From positions 175,349 to 239,348 of the forward strand of contig NZ_JSEE01000005.1 of assembly GCF_001625355.1 (NCBI RefSeq): DNA of 64,000 nucleotides, in the 5' to 3' direction. This stretch comes from Marinomonas sp. TW1. Its GTDB lineage: Bacteria; Pseudomonadota; Gammaproteobacteria; Pseudomonadales; Marinomonadaceae. The translations under genes and the position numbers were made by a program. The stretch's first letter is position 1. Each line of letters opens with the position of its first letter. The notes under the pieces are model-generated. The model saw only the letters and a list, made by a program, of their open reading frames with translations, did not search any database and was not told the DNA's origin. Shown in pieces: positions 1 through 9,229 of this stretch.

Positions 1-1162
1 CTTCTTGCATGGTGTTGTAACAGGCGAAAGAGGCTCGCAATGTTCCGGACACTCCAAGTTGTGCCATCAAGGGTTGGGCACAGTGGCTACCTGCTCGAAC
101 AGCGATACCTTGGCTATCCAGATAGGCGTTGAGATCCAATGTATGAATATTGGGTACAGATAACGACACCAATGTGGTGTGCTGCTCAGGAGAGTATATT
201 TCCACATTAGCGGCTTTTTGTAGGGTCACCCATACATGATTCGCAAGCTGTTGTTCCCAAGCTAGCATGCTTTGTCTGTCTTGTTGGTCGATAAAGTCGC
301 AGGCGGTGGCCAAACCTATGGCACCTTCCATATGGGGAGTGCCCGCTTCAAGACGATAAGGTAAGACATTGAATTCAGTGGCTTGGTAAGACACCTTAGA
401 CACCATTTCGCCGCCAGTTTGGTAAGGCATTAACACTTCTAAAGCGTGGTGTTTACCGTACAACACGCCAATACCGGTTGGGCCATACATTTTGTGGCCT
501 GAAAACACATAGAAGTCACAATCTAACTTAGTCACATCCACTGGATAGTGTGCCACGGCTTGCGCGCCATCTACTAGGGTAAAGGCGCCATGTTGTTTGG
601 CTTGCTGGATAAGTGTCTCAATGGGCGTGTGAACGCCAATGGCATTGGAGACTTGTGTGACGGCAAAAATCTTAGTGCGTTCAGTAAAGTAGTGAGTCAA
701 TTCCTCTTGCCATTGAGCATCTGATGTTAAAGGCAATACGCGCAGTCGTGCGCCTGTGCGAAACGCCAGTTGCTGCCAAGGCACGAGGTTAGCGTGATGT
801 TCTAAACTGGTGATGAGTATTTCGTCACCGGCTTGAATCAGGTGCTCTAAGCCATAGGCCACAAGATTAATGGATTCGGTGGTGCCTTTTGTCCAAATAA
901 CCTGACTTTGTTCTGGCGCATTAAGGAATTGCGCTACGCGCTGACGTGCGTTTTCAAACTGGTCCGTGGCCATATCACTCAAATAATGGGCGCCACGATG
1001 AACATTCGCATTGGCGGTTAAGTAATAGTTTTGCATGGCTTCTAACACACTTAATGGTTTTTGTGTGGTGGCCGCGTTATCCAAATAAATAAGAGGGTTG
1101 TCGTAGGCCTGTTGAGCCAAAATAGGAAACTGCGAACGAATGGAAAGAGGGTCGAATGCCAT
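1..1162 (-). CDS. csdA: Cysteine desulfurase, CsdA/SufS type (3' end outside window)
   Basis: PLP enzyme that removes sulfur from cysteine as a protein-bound persulfide for Fe-S or other thio-cofactor synthesis; cytosolic. Read from the ATG at 1162 down to the window edge, giving about 387 residues. Visible: the N-terminal YLDNAATTQKP segment, EHHANLVPW, VDGAQAV, the SGHKMYGPTGIG block with the Schiff-base Lys, and near the edge RAGSHCAQPL with the catalytic Cys. The wording RAG-HCAQPL followed by GTLRASFA fits CsdA slightly better than SufS, and no suf genes adjoin it. By family length (about 400-406 aa) only some 15-20 C-terminal residues are missing. It diverges from a MocR-like PLP-domain regulator, which may control it. 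The family is secure; the csdA/sufS choice is less so. Confidence 0.88.
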   Translation of the reverse strand, partial: MAFDPLSIRSQFPILAQQAYDNPLIYLDNAATTQKPLSVLEAMQNYYLTANANVHRGAHYLSDMATDQFENARQRVAQFLNAPEQSQVIWTKGTTESINLVAYGLEHLIQAGDEILITSLEHHANLVPWQQLAFRTGARLRVLPLTSDAQWQEELTHYFTERTKIFAVTQVSNAIGVHTPIETLIQQAKQHGAFTLVDGAQAVAHYPVDVTKLDCDFYVFSGHKMYGPTGIGVLYGKHHALEVLMPYQTGGEMVSKVSYQATEFNVLPYRLEAGTPHMEGAIGLATACDFIDQQDRQSMLAWEQQLANHVWVTLQKAANVEIYSPEQHTTLVSLSVPNIHTLDLNAYLDSQGIAVRAGSHCAQPLMAQLGVSGTLRASFACYNTMQE

Positions 1163-1217
1163 AACTGCCTAATATCGGTATATTCTTAGAAAACATCCGT
1201 AAAATTGTACCTTAATA

Positions 1218-1242
1218 GCCATAAAATTCAGGAATTAATGGC
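1218..1242. promoter_or_regulatory. Imperfect dyad between csdA and the MocR-like gene
   Basis: A 25-bp imperfect inverted repeat with outer arms GCCAT/ATGGC and inner AATTC/GGAATT lies in the 111-bp divergent intergenic region. Its position suits an operator for the adjacent MocR-like regulator. That role is inference. Confidence 0.35.
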
Positions 1243-1273
1243 CTTTTACTTGCGTTTTTTTTAGACAGAGATA

Positions 1274-2899
1274 ATGATTGATAACAGTTATAAATTCATT
1301 GGCTTAAAAAGGTACAAAGCGGTGGCGGATTTTTTATATAAAGGTGTCGTGGACTGGTTTTTGGAGCAAGTATCGCAAGATGCACTCAATCCTGGCGATA
1401 AAATGCCGTCACTGCGCGCTTTATCTAAGCAGCTTGGACTCAGTTTAAATACGGTCATTCATGGTTATGAATTATTAACCAAAGACGGTTGGATCGAGTC
1501 TCGCCCTAAATCTGGCTATTTTGTCTGTCATCGAAGCGAAGTGAAACCCGCTTTGTTACTTGCTGGCGAGTCTCCACATGTCTCAACAGGACAAGACACA
1601 AAATCCGCTTGGGCATGTTTAGCTCACCACGGTGCTCTTGTGGATCAAGCCAGTGCCTATGGCCAAACCTCGTCTAAACAAGAAGACGATGCTTTGCCTG
1701 TCTTGGGCAAAGGCCATTTGTCGGTCAGGGAAGTAGTTAATGATTACTTAAAAGACATGGGCATGAAATCCAGAGCTTCCCAACTTTGGTTAGGGCGCTC
1801 CCCGCTGGCGATGTTGACCCAAAGTATTCAAACACTGACCGAGAAAGGGGAGTCGGTTTTAGTCATCACACCTTGTGATCCTAGATTGACCAGTACTCTA
1901 CAAAGCTTGGGCCGTCGTGTCATTACCATCACGGCTGGTGATCGTGGCGTGGATTTGGATTTGGCCATTCGTTGTTTGCGAGAAGAGCCGATCAAACTCA
2001 TTGTTTTGCCTGGTCAGTTTGCTTTCCCTGCAGGGCAATTGATCAGCAATTTGAGCTTACGTCGTTGGTTAGCCATTATCGAAGAGACTCAATTACCGGT
2101 TATTGAATGGGACCTGTGTTCACATTTAGCTTATCGCAGCGGGCCATTACTCACCTATAAGTCTTTAGATCAATCGGATCACATTGTGTACATTGGCGGT
2201 GTCGAGAATAAGGCCTCTGAGATGACAATGGCTTGGTGTTTACCGGGTCGTCATCATGAAGTATTGGATGGGGCTTTCTTAGCGGCAGACATGGCCTTGA
2301 ATGATGTTCAGCAGGCTTGCCTTAGTGACATGCTTAAGATCAACAGTAAAGCGTCTATTACGCGTCGAGCAAGGGACGTTTGGGCGAATGCGGAACGCAT
2401 CAAAGCCTATTTAGACGAACAATTAGGAGACCAGATTAGTCTGGTCAGCGGTAAAGGTGGGATGGCGTTATGGATGCGCTTAGCAAAACCGGTCAATAAA
2501 GAGACCATGCCTGCTTTGATTGCGAGCTTTCGTCATGTCATTGTCCCTGGTGGTTTATTAAGCCCAGAGCAAGACGCAGATCACTGGCTCGCATTGAATG
2601 TGACGGTGGACGACGTCACGTCGGCTGTTAGTCTTTTAAAAGATTACTTATTGCCTGACTTGGGGATGTCGGAAGTCGCTTCTGACATCAATGTTGAAGT
2701 GACTTCCGAGCTGCCACAAGACGCTTTAACGAAACAAGAGTCATCCACAGAAGATCACGTTAACGCAACAACGGAACCGTCAGCAGATCAGCAAGAAGTT
2801 GAGACGTCCCAGGATAAGAGTCGGTCGGAAGAAGAAAGAAAAGCACCTGAACCTCTCTATAATCCTATGTTGGATTTAATTAATCATGATTTTGGTTAA
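1274..2899 (+). CDS. MocR-like GntR-family regulator with degenerate aminotransferase domain and acidic C-terminal tail
   Basis: 541 residues. The N-terminal winged helix-turn-helix (about residues 10-85, with the GntR signature around MPSLRALSKQLGLS and DGWIESRPKSGYFV) is joined to a fold-type I aminotransferase-like domain (about 150-460), the MocR architecture. The PLP-lysine position is kept (K313 in VENKAS) and the ring-N Asp survives in VIEWD. The Tyr two residues after that Asp is lost, and the C-terminal carboxylate-binding Arg region reads LALNVTV, so catalysis is unlikely. About 75 residues after the domain form an acidic Glu/Ser/Thr-rich tail (to 541), atypical for the family. MocR proteins often sense PLP or an amino-acid adduct. 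The divergent cysteine desulfurase is the likely target; the effector is unknown. Confidence 0.8.
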   Translation: MIDNSYKFIGLKRYKAVADFLYKGVVDWFLEQVSQDALNPGDKMPSLRALSKQLGLSLNTVIHGYELLTKDGWIESRPKSGYFVCHRSEVKPALLLAGESPHVSTGQDTKSAWACLAHHGALVDQASAYGQTSSKQEDDALPVLGKGHLSVREVVNDYLKDMGMKSRASQLWLGRSPLAMLTQSIQTLTEKGESVLVITPCDPRLTSTLQSLGRRVITITAGDRGVDLDLAIRCLREEPIKLIVLPGQFAFPAGQLISNLSLRRWLAIIEETQLPVIEWDLCSHLAYRSGPLLTYKSLDQSDHIVYIGGVENKASEMTMAWCLPGRHHEVLDGAFLAADMALNDVQQACLSDMLKINSKASITRRARDVWANAERIKAYLDEQLGDQISLVSGKGGMALWMRLAKPVNKETMPALIASFRHVIVPGGLLSPEQDADHWLALNVTVDDVTSAVSLLKDYLLPDLGMSEVASDINVEVTSELPQDALTKQESSTEDHVNATTEPSADQQEVETSQDKSRSEEERKAPEPLYNPMLDLINHDFG

Positions 2900-2912
2900 T
2901 CGCATCAATATT

Positions 2913-2934
2913 AAGGCGCTTAAAGCGCCTTTTT
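2913..2934. terminator. Hairpin terminator between convergent genes
   Basis: AAGGCGC/GCGCCTT stem with a short AT loop and a T-run on the + strand; A residues on the other side allow bidirectional use. The stop codon of the convergent DsbA-like gene (2920-2922) lies inside the hairpin. Confidence 0.7.
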
Positions 2935-3543
2935 AATGCTCTCAAGCATGCTCAAATGGTTTTGATAATCCAACGGAATGGAAATTAATTGATCGCCTTT
3001 TAATAAAGCTAATGAAGGGAAAGAGTTTAGATGTAAGTGCCTTGCTTGCTCTATTTCTTCTTCCAACAAAGCTTCTTTTTCTACGTGCATCATGGCTTTC
3101 TGAAAACCTTCGGCTTTTAATCCTATGTGTTCAGCGCATTCGGTTAAGGTCTCTAGGTTAGAAGGGTTTTTAGCGTCCAAATAATAGGCATGCTGAATAG
3201 CATGATACATTTCTTCTTCCAAACCAAAATCCCGTGCCACATAGCAGGCACGACAAGCTGGGTAAGTAGAGCGTCTTGGCTCGTTTTGTTGCCAAAAGTC
3301 AAAATTGAATTCTGTGCCGAGTTGTTGGTGAATGTTTTGCCAAGTAGCTTGTAACTTAGTACGCATGTTATTTGGCATGGGCGCATCAGAATCGACAGCT
3401 AAGCCGCCTAGCATCGGCTGTATTGATAATTTTTCCTCGTCAATGAGCCCTTGAAGTGCTTTTTGGAGCTTGCTCCAAGTGGGGCGAAACCCCCAACACC
3501 AGCTGCACATTGGGTCATAACAATAAATCAGTGTAGCGGTCAT
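2920..3543 (-). CDS. DsbA-family (FrnE-like) thiol oxidoreductase, probably cytoplasmic
   Basis: 207 residues from the ATG at 3543, chosen because an AGAGGA Shine-Dalgarno lies just upstream; the frame stays open for 33 more codons (to 3642) with no support. A thioredoxin-fold DsbA-like domain fills the protein. The redox motif is CSWC at residues 13-16, directly after the first strand (YCYDPMCSWCWGF), typical of the FrnE/HCCA-isomerase branch of PF01323. No signal peptide is seen from this start, so a cytosolic disulfide oxidoreductase or glutathione-linked isomerase is likely. Substrate unknown. It sits alone between aspC and the convergent MocR-like gene. Confidence 0.8.
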   Translation of the reverse strand: MTATLIYCYDPMCSWCWGFRPTWSKLQKALQGLIDEEKLSIQPMLGGLAVDSDAPMPNNMRTKLQATWQNIHQQLGTEFNFDFWQQNEPRRSTYPACRACYVARDFGLEEEMYHAIQHAYYLDAKNPSNLETLTECAEHIGLKAEGFQKAMMHVEKEALLEEEIEQARHLHLNSFPSLALLKGDQLISIPLDYQNHLSMLESIKKAL

Positions 3544-3624
3544 TTTGCTTTCCTCTATAGACGAACTGTGGTTACGCCAATAAAAAATACGGCATGACAA
3601 ATTAGCAAATATGAACCAGAAGAG

Positions 3625-3665
3625 AAACAAAAAAGCGGCCATCCGTTTTAAACCGATGACCGCTT
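3625..3665 (-). terminator. Intrinsic terminator of aspC
   Basis: Stem of 16 bp with one wobble and one mismatch (arms AAGCGG...CCGCTT, 3633-3665) followed on the minus strand by a T-run. It lies just after the aminotransferase stop and before the DsbA-like gene. Confidence 0.8.
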
Positions 3666-3693
3666 CTCAGACTTATTTTAGCTTCGGCCGTGT

Positions 3694-4890
3694 TTAGCCT
3701 TTGATTACTTGAGCAATGGCTTCACACAAAGGGGCCATATTATCGTGCGTCATACCCGCTACGTTAATACGCCCAGATCCGACAATGTAAATACCGAACT
3801 CATTACGCAATTGGTTGACTTGATCTGGCGTTAATCCAGAGAAAGAGAACATACCTTGCTGCTGTGAGATGAAAGAAAAATCTTGTTCTACGCCTTTCGC
3901 TCTCAAGGTATTCACAAACAGGCTGCGCATTTCATGAATTCGCGTGCGCATGGTATCCAGTTCGCTCTCCCATAAAGCATACAGCTCAGCGTCGTTCAAA
4001 ATTTCAGCAACCACCGCTGAACCATGAGAAGGCGGGTTCGAGTAATTGGTGCGGATACAGCGCTTGATTTGAGTGAAAGCCGATTCTGCTTGCTCACTGG
4101 TTTCACAGACAATGGTTAATGCCCCAACACGTTCATTGTATAAGCCAAAGTTCTTAGAGAAAGAACTGGCAATCATCATTTCAGGCACATGATCCAAGAA
4201 GGTTCTTAGGCCTTGAGCATCGTCGTTTAAGCTTTGTCCGAAACCTTGGTAAGCAAAATCAAACAGTGCTAAGAAACCTTGCTTACTGCAGAGCTTCGCT
4301 AACTGATACCACTGCTCTGGCGTTGGGTCGATACCGGTTGGGTTGTGACAACAGCCGTGAAATAACACCACATCGCCTTCAGGTATTTGCGATAGGCTAG
4401 CGAGCATGGCTTCAAAGTCTAATGTTTTGCTGTCAGCGTTATAGTACGAGTAACTGCCTACTTCTAAACCGACTGATTGGAAAACCGATTGGTGGTTTGC
4501 CCATGTTGGGTTGCTGACCCAAATAGTGGCTTCAGGAAGGTGTTTTTTAATGAATTCAGCCGCAACGCGAAGGGCGCCAGTACCACCAGGAGTATGGGCA
4601 GTCTGAGCAAGTTGCTTACTAATAATCGGGTGACCTTCACCAAACAATAAGGTTTGTACGGCACTGCGGTAGTTAGGTCTACCTTCAATGCTTAAATAGG
4701 TTTTTGATTTTTCCTGGAACAACAAACGCTCTTCCGCTTGTTTTACAGCCTTTAGAATAGGCGTGTGGCCTTGTTCATCCTTATACACACCAACACCAAG
4801 GTTAATTTTGTTTGGGTTGGGATCTTTTTTGTAAGCGTCGTTCAGACCTAAAATTGGGTCCGCTGGAGCAGCTTGGATATGTTCAAACAT
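3694..4890 (-). CDS. aspC: Aspartate/aromatic-amino-acid aminotransferase
   Basis: 398 residues, class I PLP aminotransferase interconverting aspartate (and probably aromatic amino acids) with 2-oxoglutarate/glutamate; cytosolic. Catalytic residues fall at E. coli AspC positions: N183 in HNPTG, D211 and Y214 in [10 protein letters not shown], Schiff-base K246 in SSFSK, R280 in RTNYSNPP for the distal carboxylate, R374 in SGRINVAG for the alpha-carboxylate. A GGGGAG Shine-Dalgarno precedes the ATG. It is monocistronic with its own terminator. AspC and TyrB are hard to separate by eye; aspC is used for the closest overall length and numbering. The 273 bp upstream to the next gene shows no recognisable site. 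Confidence 0.92.
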   Translation of the reverse strand: MFEHIQAAPADPILGLNDAYKKDPNPNKINLGVGVYKDEQGHTPILKAVKQAEERLLFQEKSKTYLSIEGRPNYRSAVQTLLFGEGHPIISKQLAQTAHTPGGTGALRVAAEFIKKHLPEATIWVSNPTWANHQSVFQSVGLEVGSYSYYNADSKTLDFEAMLASLSQIPEGDVVLFHGCCHNPTGIDPTPEQWYQLAKLCSKQGFLALFDFAYQGFGQSLNDDAQGLRTFLDHVPEMMIASSFSKNFGLYNERVGALTIVCETSEQAESAFTQIKRCIRTNYSNPPSHGSAVVAEILNDAELYALWESELDTMRTRIHEMRSLFVNTLRAKGVEQDFSFISQQQGMFSFSGLTPDQVNQLRNEFGIYIVGSGRINVAGMTHDNMAPLCEAIAQVIKG

Positions 4891-5163
4891 GTTAACTCCC
4901 CAAGAGGGTTATTTTCTTTTTTATTATGGATTAGAAGATATTAAAAATCAGACATATGGTACTCGAAGACGTGAGTAACCGCTATAAATGAGGTCAAAAA
5001 GCAGGTGGAATTACTGTATCAAAATGTCATTTAACGTTAGAGCTTGTTTTTTTATGGTAAAGCGAGCTCTCCAAGAGCCAAGTAGGCTTGGTTAACAAGG
5101 CTTCTAGCACGCTGAGCCTAGATTAGGTTAGGGCTAGGTATGTTTGAAAAGGGGGGGATTAAT

Positions 5164-5358
5164 TTAATCGTCCCAACCATTAGATATGTCGTGATATAAG
5201 CGTTTCTGTTCTAGATGCTGTTCAATCGCACGTCTTGCTTTCAGCATTCTAGCGGCATCATCCTTTTGATTGCGCTGTTTTTTTTCATTATCCAAACTAA
5301 TCGAAGCGTGTAGAATATCTGTTTTTACTTCGGTTAGTGTTTCAGACAAATTGCTCAT
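5164..5358 (-). CDS. Small charged protein, resembles PA3496-type family
   Basis: 64 residues from the ATG at 5358, chosen for the strong AAGGGGG Shine-Dalgarno 6 nt upstream; the longer open frame to 5481 has no such site. The sequence is hydrophilic and helix-forming, ending in an ARRAIEQHLEQKRLYHD-like segment that resembles the short Pseudomonas PA3496-type proteins from memory. There is no signal peptide or membrane segment. It is divergent from uvrD. Function unknown; the family match is tentative, the gene itself is likely real. Confidence 0.55.
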   Translation of the reverse strand: MSNLSETLTEVKTDILHASISLDNEKKQRNQKDDAARMLKARRAIEQHLEQKRLYHDISNGWDD

Positions 5359-5564
5359 CGTAACCCCCTTTCTAGCCTTTCGATGACGTAGAAATGCACA
5401 GAGTACTGTCATCAATCGTTGAAAAAAGTCAAAATAGACAGACAACTTAGTTAAGGAAGGTGCGAATAAAGGGCAATCCACACGCCGATCCCTATGGGGG
5501 TCAGAACAGTGCGAAAATGATTGCTATCGCCAGTGGCGCTTATTTGTACCTACCCTAAAAACGT

Positions 5565-5616
5565 ATAAAAAACGTAAATCGTTCAAAAATCAACCTATTT
5601 TTTACACGTTTTTTAT
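5565..5616. promoter_or_regulatory. 11-bp perfect inverted repeat upstream of uvrD
   Basis: ATAAAAAACGT (5565-5575) and its exact complement (5606-5616) are separated by 30 bp and end 35 bp before the uvrD start. Possible promoter or operator element; no LexA box (CTGT-N8-ACAG) is seen here. Confidence 0.35.
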
Positions 5617-5650
5617 GACAAACACATTAATTTAATCACGGCGGACGGTA

Positions 5651-7864
5651 ATGGACGTTTCTTTTATCCTGGATTCATTGAATGACAAGCAACGCGAAGC
5701 GGTGGCAGCACCATTGCAAAACAGCTTGGTATTAGCTGGGGCTGGATCAGGAAAAACTCGAGTATTAGTACATCGCATCGCTTGGCTGATGCACGCTTAT
5801 GAGCTGTCTCCATACAGCTTGATGGCGGTGACCTTTACCAATAAAGCGGCTCGAGAAATGCAAGGGCGGATTGAAGAGCTGGTTGGCGTACCTCCGCAAG
5901 GTATGTGGGTGGGAACCTTTCATGGACTAGCACACCGTCTATTACGCGCCCATTGGCGTGATGCTGGATTGAAAGAAAACTTTCAGATCATGGACAGTGA
6001 TGACCAACTGCGGTTGATTAAGCGCATCATGCGAGAGTTAAGCATTGATGATACCCGCTGGCCACCCAAACAAGTCGCCTGGTTTATTAACGGGCAAAAA
6101 GATGAAGGCCGTCGTGCTGCGCATGTGCCTGACAGTCATGACCCTTTCACAAAAGGCATGCGCGAGCTTTATTACCATTATGAAGAAGCCTGTGAACGAG
6201 GTGGATTGTTAGATTTCGGTGAATTATTACTGCGCGCCCATGAGTTGATGCTCAGTACGCCAGCATTACTACGTCACTACCAAGAGCGATTCCGCCACGT
6301 TTTAGTGGATGAGTTTCAAGATACCAACACCATTCAATACGCTTGGCTACGTGTCATGGTTGGCGATCAAGGTACGATCACGGCTGTTGGGGATGACGAT
6401 CAGTCAATTTACGGTTGGCGTGGGGCGAAAATCGAAAACATTCATAACTTTAGTAAGCACTTTGACGATGTTCAGACCATTCGCTTGGAGCAGAATTACC
6501 GTTCCACTGGCCATATCTTGAACGCGGCCAACGGTTTGATTCAACATAATGATGATCGATTAGGCAAAGAACTGTGGACCGACAGCGGTGAAGGGGAGCC
6601 CATTTCTGTCTACGCGGGTTTTAATGAACAAGATGAGGCGCGCTTCATTTTAGGCATCATTAAAGAATGGCGAGATAAGGGAACATCGCTCACTGACATG
6701 GCGATTCTATACCGTTCCAATGCTCAGTCTCGGGTGATTGAAGAATGCCTTGTTAGGGAACAGATTGCTTATCGTATTTATGGTGGACACAGATTTTACG
6801 ACCGATTAGAAATAAAAAATGCCTTAGCCTATGCTCGCTTAGCACTCGATCCGAACGATGATGGTGCCATGGAGCGAGTGGTGAATGTACCGCCTCGTGG
6901 TATTGGTGAGCGCAGTATTGGTACGTTAAGAGAGATCGCGCGTGATCAAGGTTGCTCTATGTGGCAAGCTGCGCAAGAAGTGGTGCGACAGTCTCTTATG
7001 CCGGCTCGTGCTACCAATGCCATCAAAGTCTTTCTGCATCTGATCGAAGGTCTCAGTACGACGGTTCAGCAGCCTGATCTGAATTTGAATGACATTTTTG
7101 AACAGATCATCGATGAAGCAGGTTTGATTCCTTTCCATGAAAAAGAGAAAGGGGAGAAAGGCGAAGCACGTATTGAGAACTTAAAAGAGCTAGTCGGTGC
7201 CGCTGGTGGCTTTAGTTGGAACGACGAAGAGGAAGAATTTAGTTCGCCTCTGATGGCCTTTTTAGATCAAGCGGTATTGGATGCAGGCGATCAGCAGGCG
7301 GACGAATATCAAGATGCCGTGCAACTAATGACCTTGCACTCGGCAAAAGGGTTGGAGTTTCCTCTGGTATTCTTAACGGGCGTCGAGGAAAACGTTTTCC
7401 CCAGTAAGATGTCATTTGAAGAGCCTGGTCGTTTAGAAGAAGAGCGACGCTTGTGCTACGTCGGTGTCACCCGAGCGATGGAAAAGCTATACATTACTTA
7501 CGCTGAATCACGTCGTTTGTTTGGCAGTGAATCCTTTAACAGTCCTTCTCGCTTTATCAAAGAAATACCACAAGACTGTTTACAAGAGGTGCGTCTGCGT
7601 TCGCAGATCAGCCGTCCAGTGTCCTTACAGCGTCCAGACTACCAATCAGAGAAAGAAAAGCTGCAAAACAGCCGTGTCTTAAACCGTTATCAAGCACCAG
7701 AAGTGAATGTCAGCATGGGGGATCGTGTGAAACACCCCGTGTTTGGTGAAGGCTTAGTGGTGAATTATGAAGGTCAAGGGCCACAAGCTCGTGTGCAGGT
7801 TAACTTTGATGATGAAGGCAGTAAGTGGTTGGTGCTGTCTTTCGCCAAATTGGAAGTGCTTTAG
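5651..7864 (+). CDS. uvrD: DNA helicase II
   Basis: 737-residue superfamily 1A 3'-5' helicase acting in nucleotide excision and mismatch repair. The N-terminus (MDVSFILDSLNDKQREA) is almost that of E. coli UvrD. Walker A GAGSGKT is at 30-36, followed by TFTNKAA, the GTFHGLAHRLLR block, motif II VDEFQDT near 219-225, GDDDQSIYGWRGA, QNYRS, LMTLHSAKGLEFP and VGVTRAMEKL. The C-terminal Tudor-like tail (GDRVKHPVFGEGLVVN...) that distinguishes UvrD/PcrA from Rep is present. Full length for the family (E. coli 720). The Shine-Dalgarno is weak (GGCGGACGG). Monocistronic, with its own terminator. Confidence 0.97.
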   Translation: MDVSFILDSLNDKQREAVAAPLQNSLVLAGAGSGKTRVLVHRIAWLMHAYELSPYSLMAVTFTNKAAREMQGRIEELVGVPPQGMWVGTFHGLAHRLLRAHWRDAGLKENFQIMDSDDQLRLIKRIMRELSIDDTRWPPKQVAWFINGQKDEGRRAAHVPDSHDPFTKGMRELYYHYEEACERGGLLDFGELLLRAHELMLSTPALLRHYQERFRHVLVDEFQDTNTIQYAWLRVMVGDQGTITAVGDDDQSIYGWRGAKIENIHNFSKHFDDVQTIRLEQNYRSTGHILNAANGLIQHNDDRLGKELWTDSGEGEPISVYAGFNEQDEARFILGIIKEWRDKGTSLTDMAILYRSNAQSRVIEECLVREQIAYRIYGGHRFYDRLEIKNALAYARLALDPNDDGAMERVVNVPPRGIGERSIGTLREIARDQGCSMWQAAQEVVRQSLMPARATNAIKVFLHLIEGLSTTVQQPDLNLNDIFEQIIDEAGLIPFHEKEKGEKGEARIENLKELVGAAGGFSWNDEEEEFSSPLMAFLDQAVLDAGDQQADEYQDAVQLMTLHSAKGLEFPLVFLTGVEENVFPSKMSFEEPGRLEEERRLCYVGVTRAMEKLYITYAESRRLFGSESFNSPSRFIKEIPQDCLQEVRLRSQISRPVSLQRPDYQSEKEKLQNSRVLNRYQAPEVNVSMGDRVKHPVFGEGLVVNYEGQGPQARVQVNFDDEGSKWLVLSFAKLEVL

Positions 7865-7878
7865 GTTTTAAGTATTCG

Positions 7879-7914
7879 AGAGATCACTTACATAGATTGT
7901 AGGTGATCTCTTTT
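7879..7914 (+). terminator. uvrD terminator
   Basis: 14-bp stem AGAGATCAC.../...GTGATCTCT with one wobble, 5-nt loop and a TTTT tail, 14 bp after the uvrD stop. Confidence 0.8.
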
Positions 7915-7981
7915 GCTTGCGCCTGTCTCCCCTCGGGAGCAACGCGTCAGCACAAATTAGGTAGACATGAAGAGATTAAAC

Positions 7982-8878
7982 TCATTTATATTCATTGAAA
8001 AAAATTTCGAATCGATCTGGATCTTTTTCCGCTTTCACTGCATTTAAAAATATTTGATCATAGGAGCTCCAAAATATTCTTGGATCTGATTCTTGAAGTG
8101 ATTGTTTTAATGTATCTATTTTGGTGTTTAAACCTAAGATTAATTTATTTAAGCTTCGGGGAGCGAGTGCAATGCCAAAAATAAAACCGTTTTCATTGCT
8201 ATTTCTAAATACATCCCACCAAAACTCTTGGTTAGAATCCCCCTGAAATAGAAGAGTGGCATCGAAAATATCATTTTCTACTTTTGGGCTATCGATACCT
8301 TTTTGTCTTAATAGCGCCATACCTTTTTCGTTTTTAGTATCGACATACACTCTATTGGCGCTAGTAAAGGGGATGATATATCGCCACTCCTTTTCGTACA
8401 TCCATTCGTCGGATTTGGTTAAGTAGTAGTATTTCGCAATTTCTTGAACAGAGGTCGCCAGAAATGAACCATCATAAGGACGCTTTTTTCGATAATTAAC
8501 TTTGTCGAACATTGCATCAGAGCTAGTTGCTATGTGGGCTACATTGAATAATTGAAAAGGATCTAATTGATCAATATCCAATTCTATTACAATGCCTTGA
8601 TGATCTTCAGCATAGTGAGACCACATCAATAGATTATCTGGTGATTCGGTTAATGAAATAACTCCATGCCCATCCATAAATTTACTTAACTCTCTAGCAA
8701 AATCACTTCCTAAAGGGTTGTTATGCGCTATGGCAAGTTGACCTATTGATTGCGTAGTTGATTCAGTGATGGAAACTTCAAAGGGGTCGTTTAGTCCTGA
8801 CCTTGGGGTGACCCTTAACCAAGGATCTTTTAGGAACTTTGAAGAAACAGATTTTGATAAATATTTATATAATTTCAT
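7982..8878 (-). CDS. DUF2971-family protein
   Basis: 298 residues. The N-terminal KLYKYLS...LNDPFEVS pattern and the central SLTESPDNLLMWSHYAEDHQGIVIELD block are the hallmarks of DUF2971, a family of unknown biochemical role found sporadically in bacterial accessory regions. The C-terminal third is variable. The gene is more AT-rich than its neighbours and has only a weak Shine-Dalgarno, suggesting acquisition. It lies beside a toxin-antitoxin pair in a small patch between two housekeeping-type genes. No signal peptide or membrane segment. Function unknown. Confidence 0.75.
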   Translation of the reverse strand: MKLYKYLSKSVSSKFLKDPWLRVTPRSGLNDPFEVSITESTTQSIGQLAIAHNNPLGSDFARELSKFMDGHGVISLTESPDNLLMWSHYAEDHQGIVIELDIDQLDPFQLFNVAHIATSSDAMFDKVNYRKKRPYDGSFLATSVQEIAKYYYLTKSDEWMYEKEWRYIIPFTSANRVYVDTKNEKGMALLRQKGIDSPKVENDIFDATLLFQGDSNQEFWWDVFRNSNENGFIFGIALAPRSLNKLILGLNTKIDTLKQSLQESDPRIFWSSYDQIFLNAVKAEKDPDRFEIFFNEYK

Positions 8879-8947
8879 AGCTAGGACGGTTATACCTAAA
8901 ATATATTTATAGAAGACTAATTTAGGGAAATGATGGTTGCTGTAGGT

Positions 8948-9229
8948 TTAACGTTCACCCTCAAACCCATGCCAGATACGAAGTACGATGATTATTTCTC
9001 TGTGAATGGAATAACGCACAATGTAATTGCCAAATATCATATCTCTTACTGTTTCTGGTGACGGCGCTAATTTAACAGCGGCTCCGATATGAGGAAAATC
9101 CACGAGTAGATTTATTTTACTAATGAGTTCTTGTGCTACTCGTAACGCTGCATTTGGGTTGTGTTTAGCTATAAAATCACGCAACCGTTTTAAGTCGTTA
9201 ATGGCTTCTTCCGTGTAAACCAGTTCCAT
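8948..9229 (-). CDS. RelE/ParE-superfamily toxin
   Basis: 93 residues with the ParE/RelE fold pattern: an N-terminal strand followed by AINDLKRLRDFIA, the ALRVAQELISKINLLVDFPHIG helix pair, then VRDMIFGNYIVRYSI and IIVLRIWHGFE. It starts one base inside the antitoxin stop (TAATG overlap), so the two are translationally coupled. The family includes gyrase poisons (ParE) and mRNA interferases (RelE); the C-terminal RIWHGFE resembles ParE-like members, but activity cannot be assigned by reading. Partner: the upstream RHH protein. Confidence 0.85.
   Translation of the reverse strand: MELVYTEEAINDLKRLRDFIAKHNPNAALRVAQELISKINLLVDFPHIGAAVKLAPSPETVRDMIFGNYIVRYSIHREIIIVLRIWHGFEGER

Noticed and set aside
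3544..3642. N-terminal extension of the DsbA-like gene that would add a hydrophobic segment
   Set aside because: It would read through the aspC terminator and has no ribosome site, while the ATG at 3543 has a good one. A signal peptide from this extension is therefore doubtful.
5482..5650. LexA/SOS box at uvrD
   Set aside because: No CTGT-N8-ACAG or close variant seen in the upstream region.
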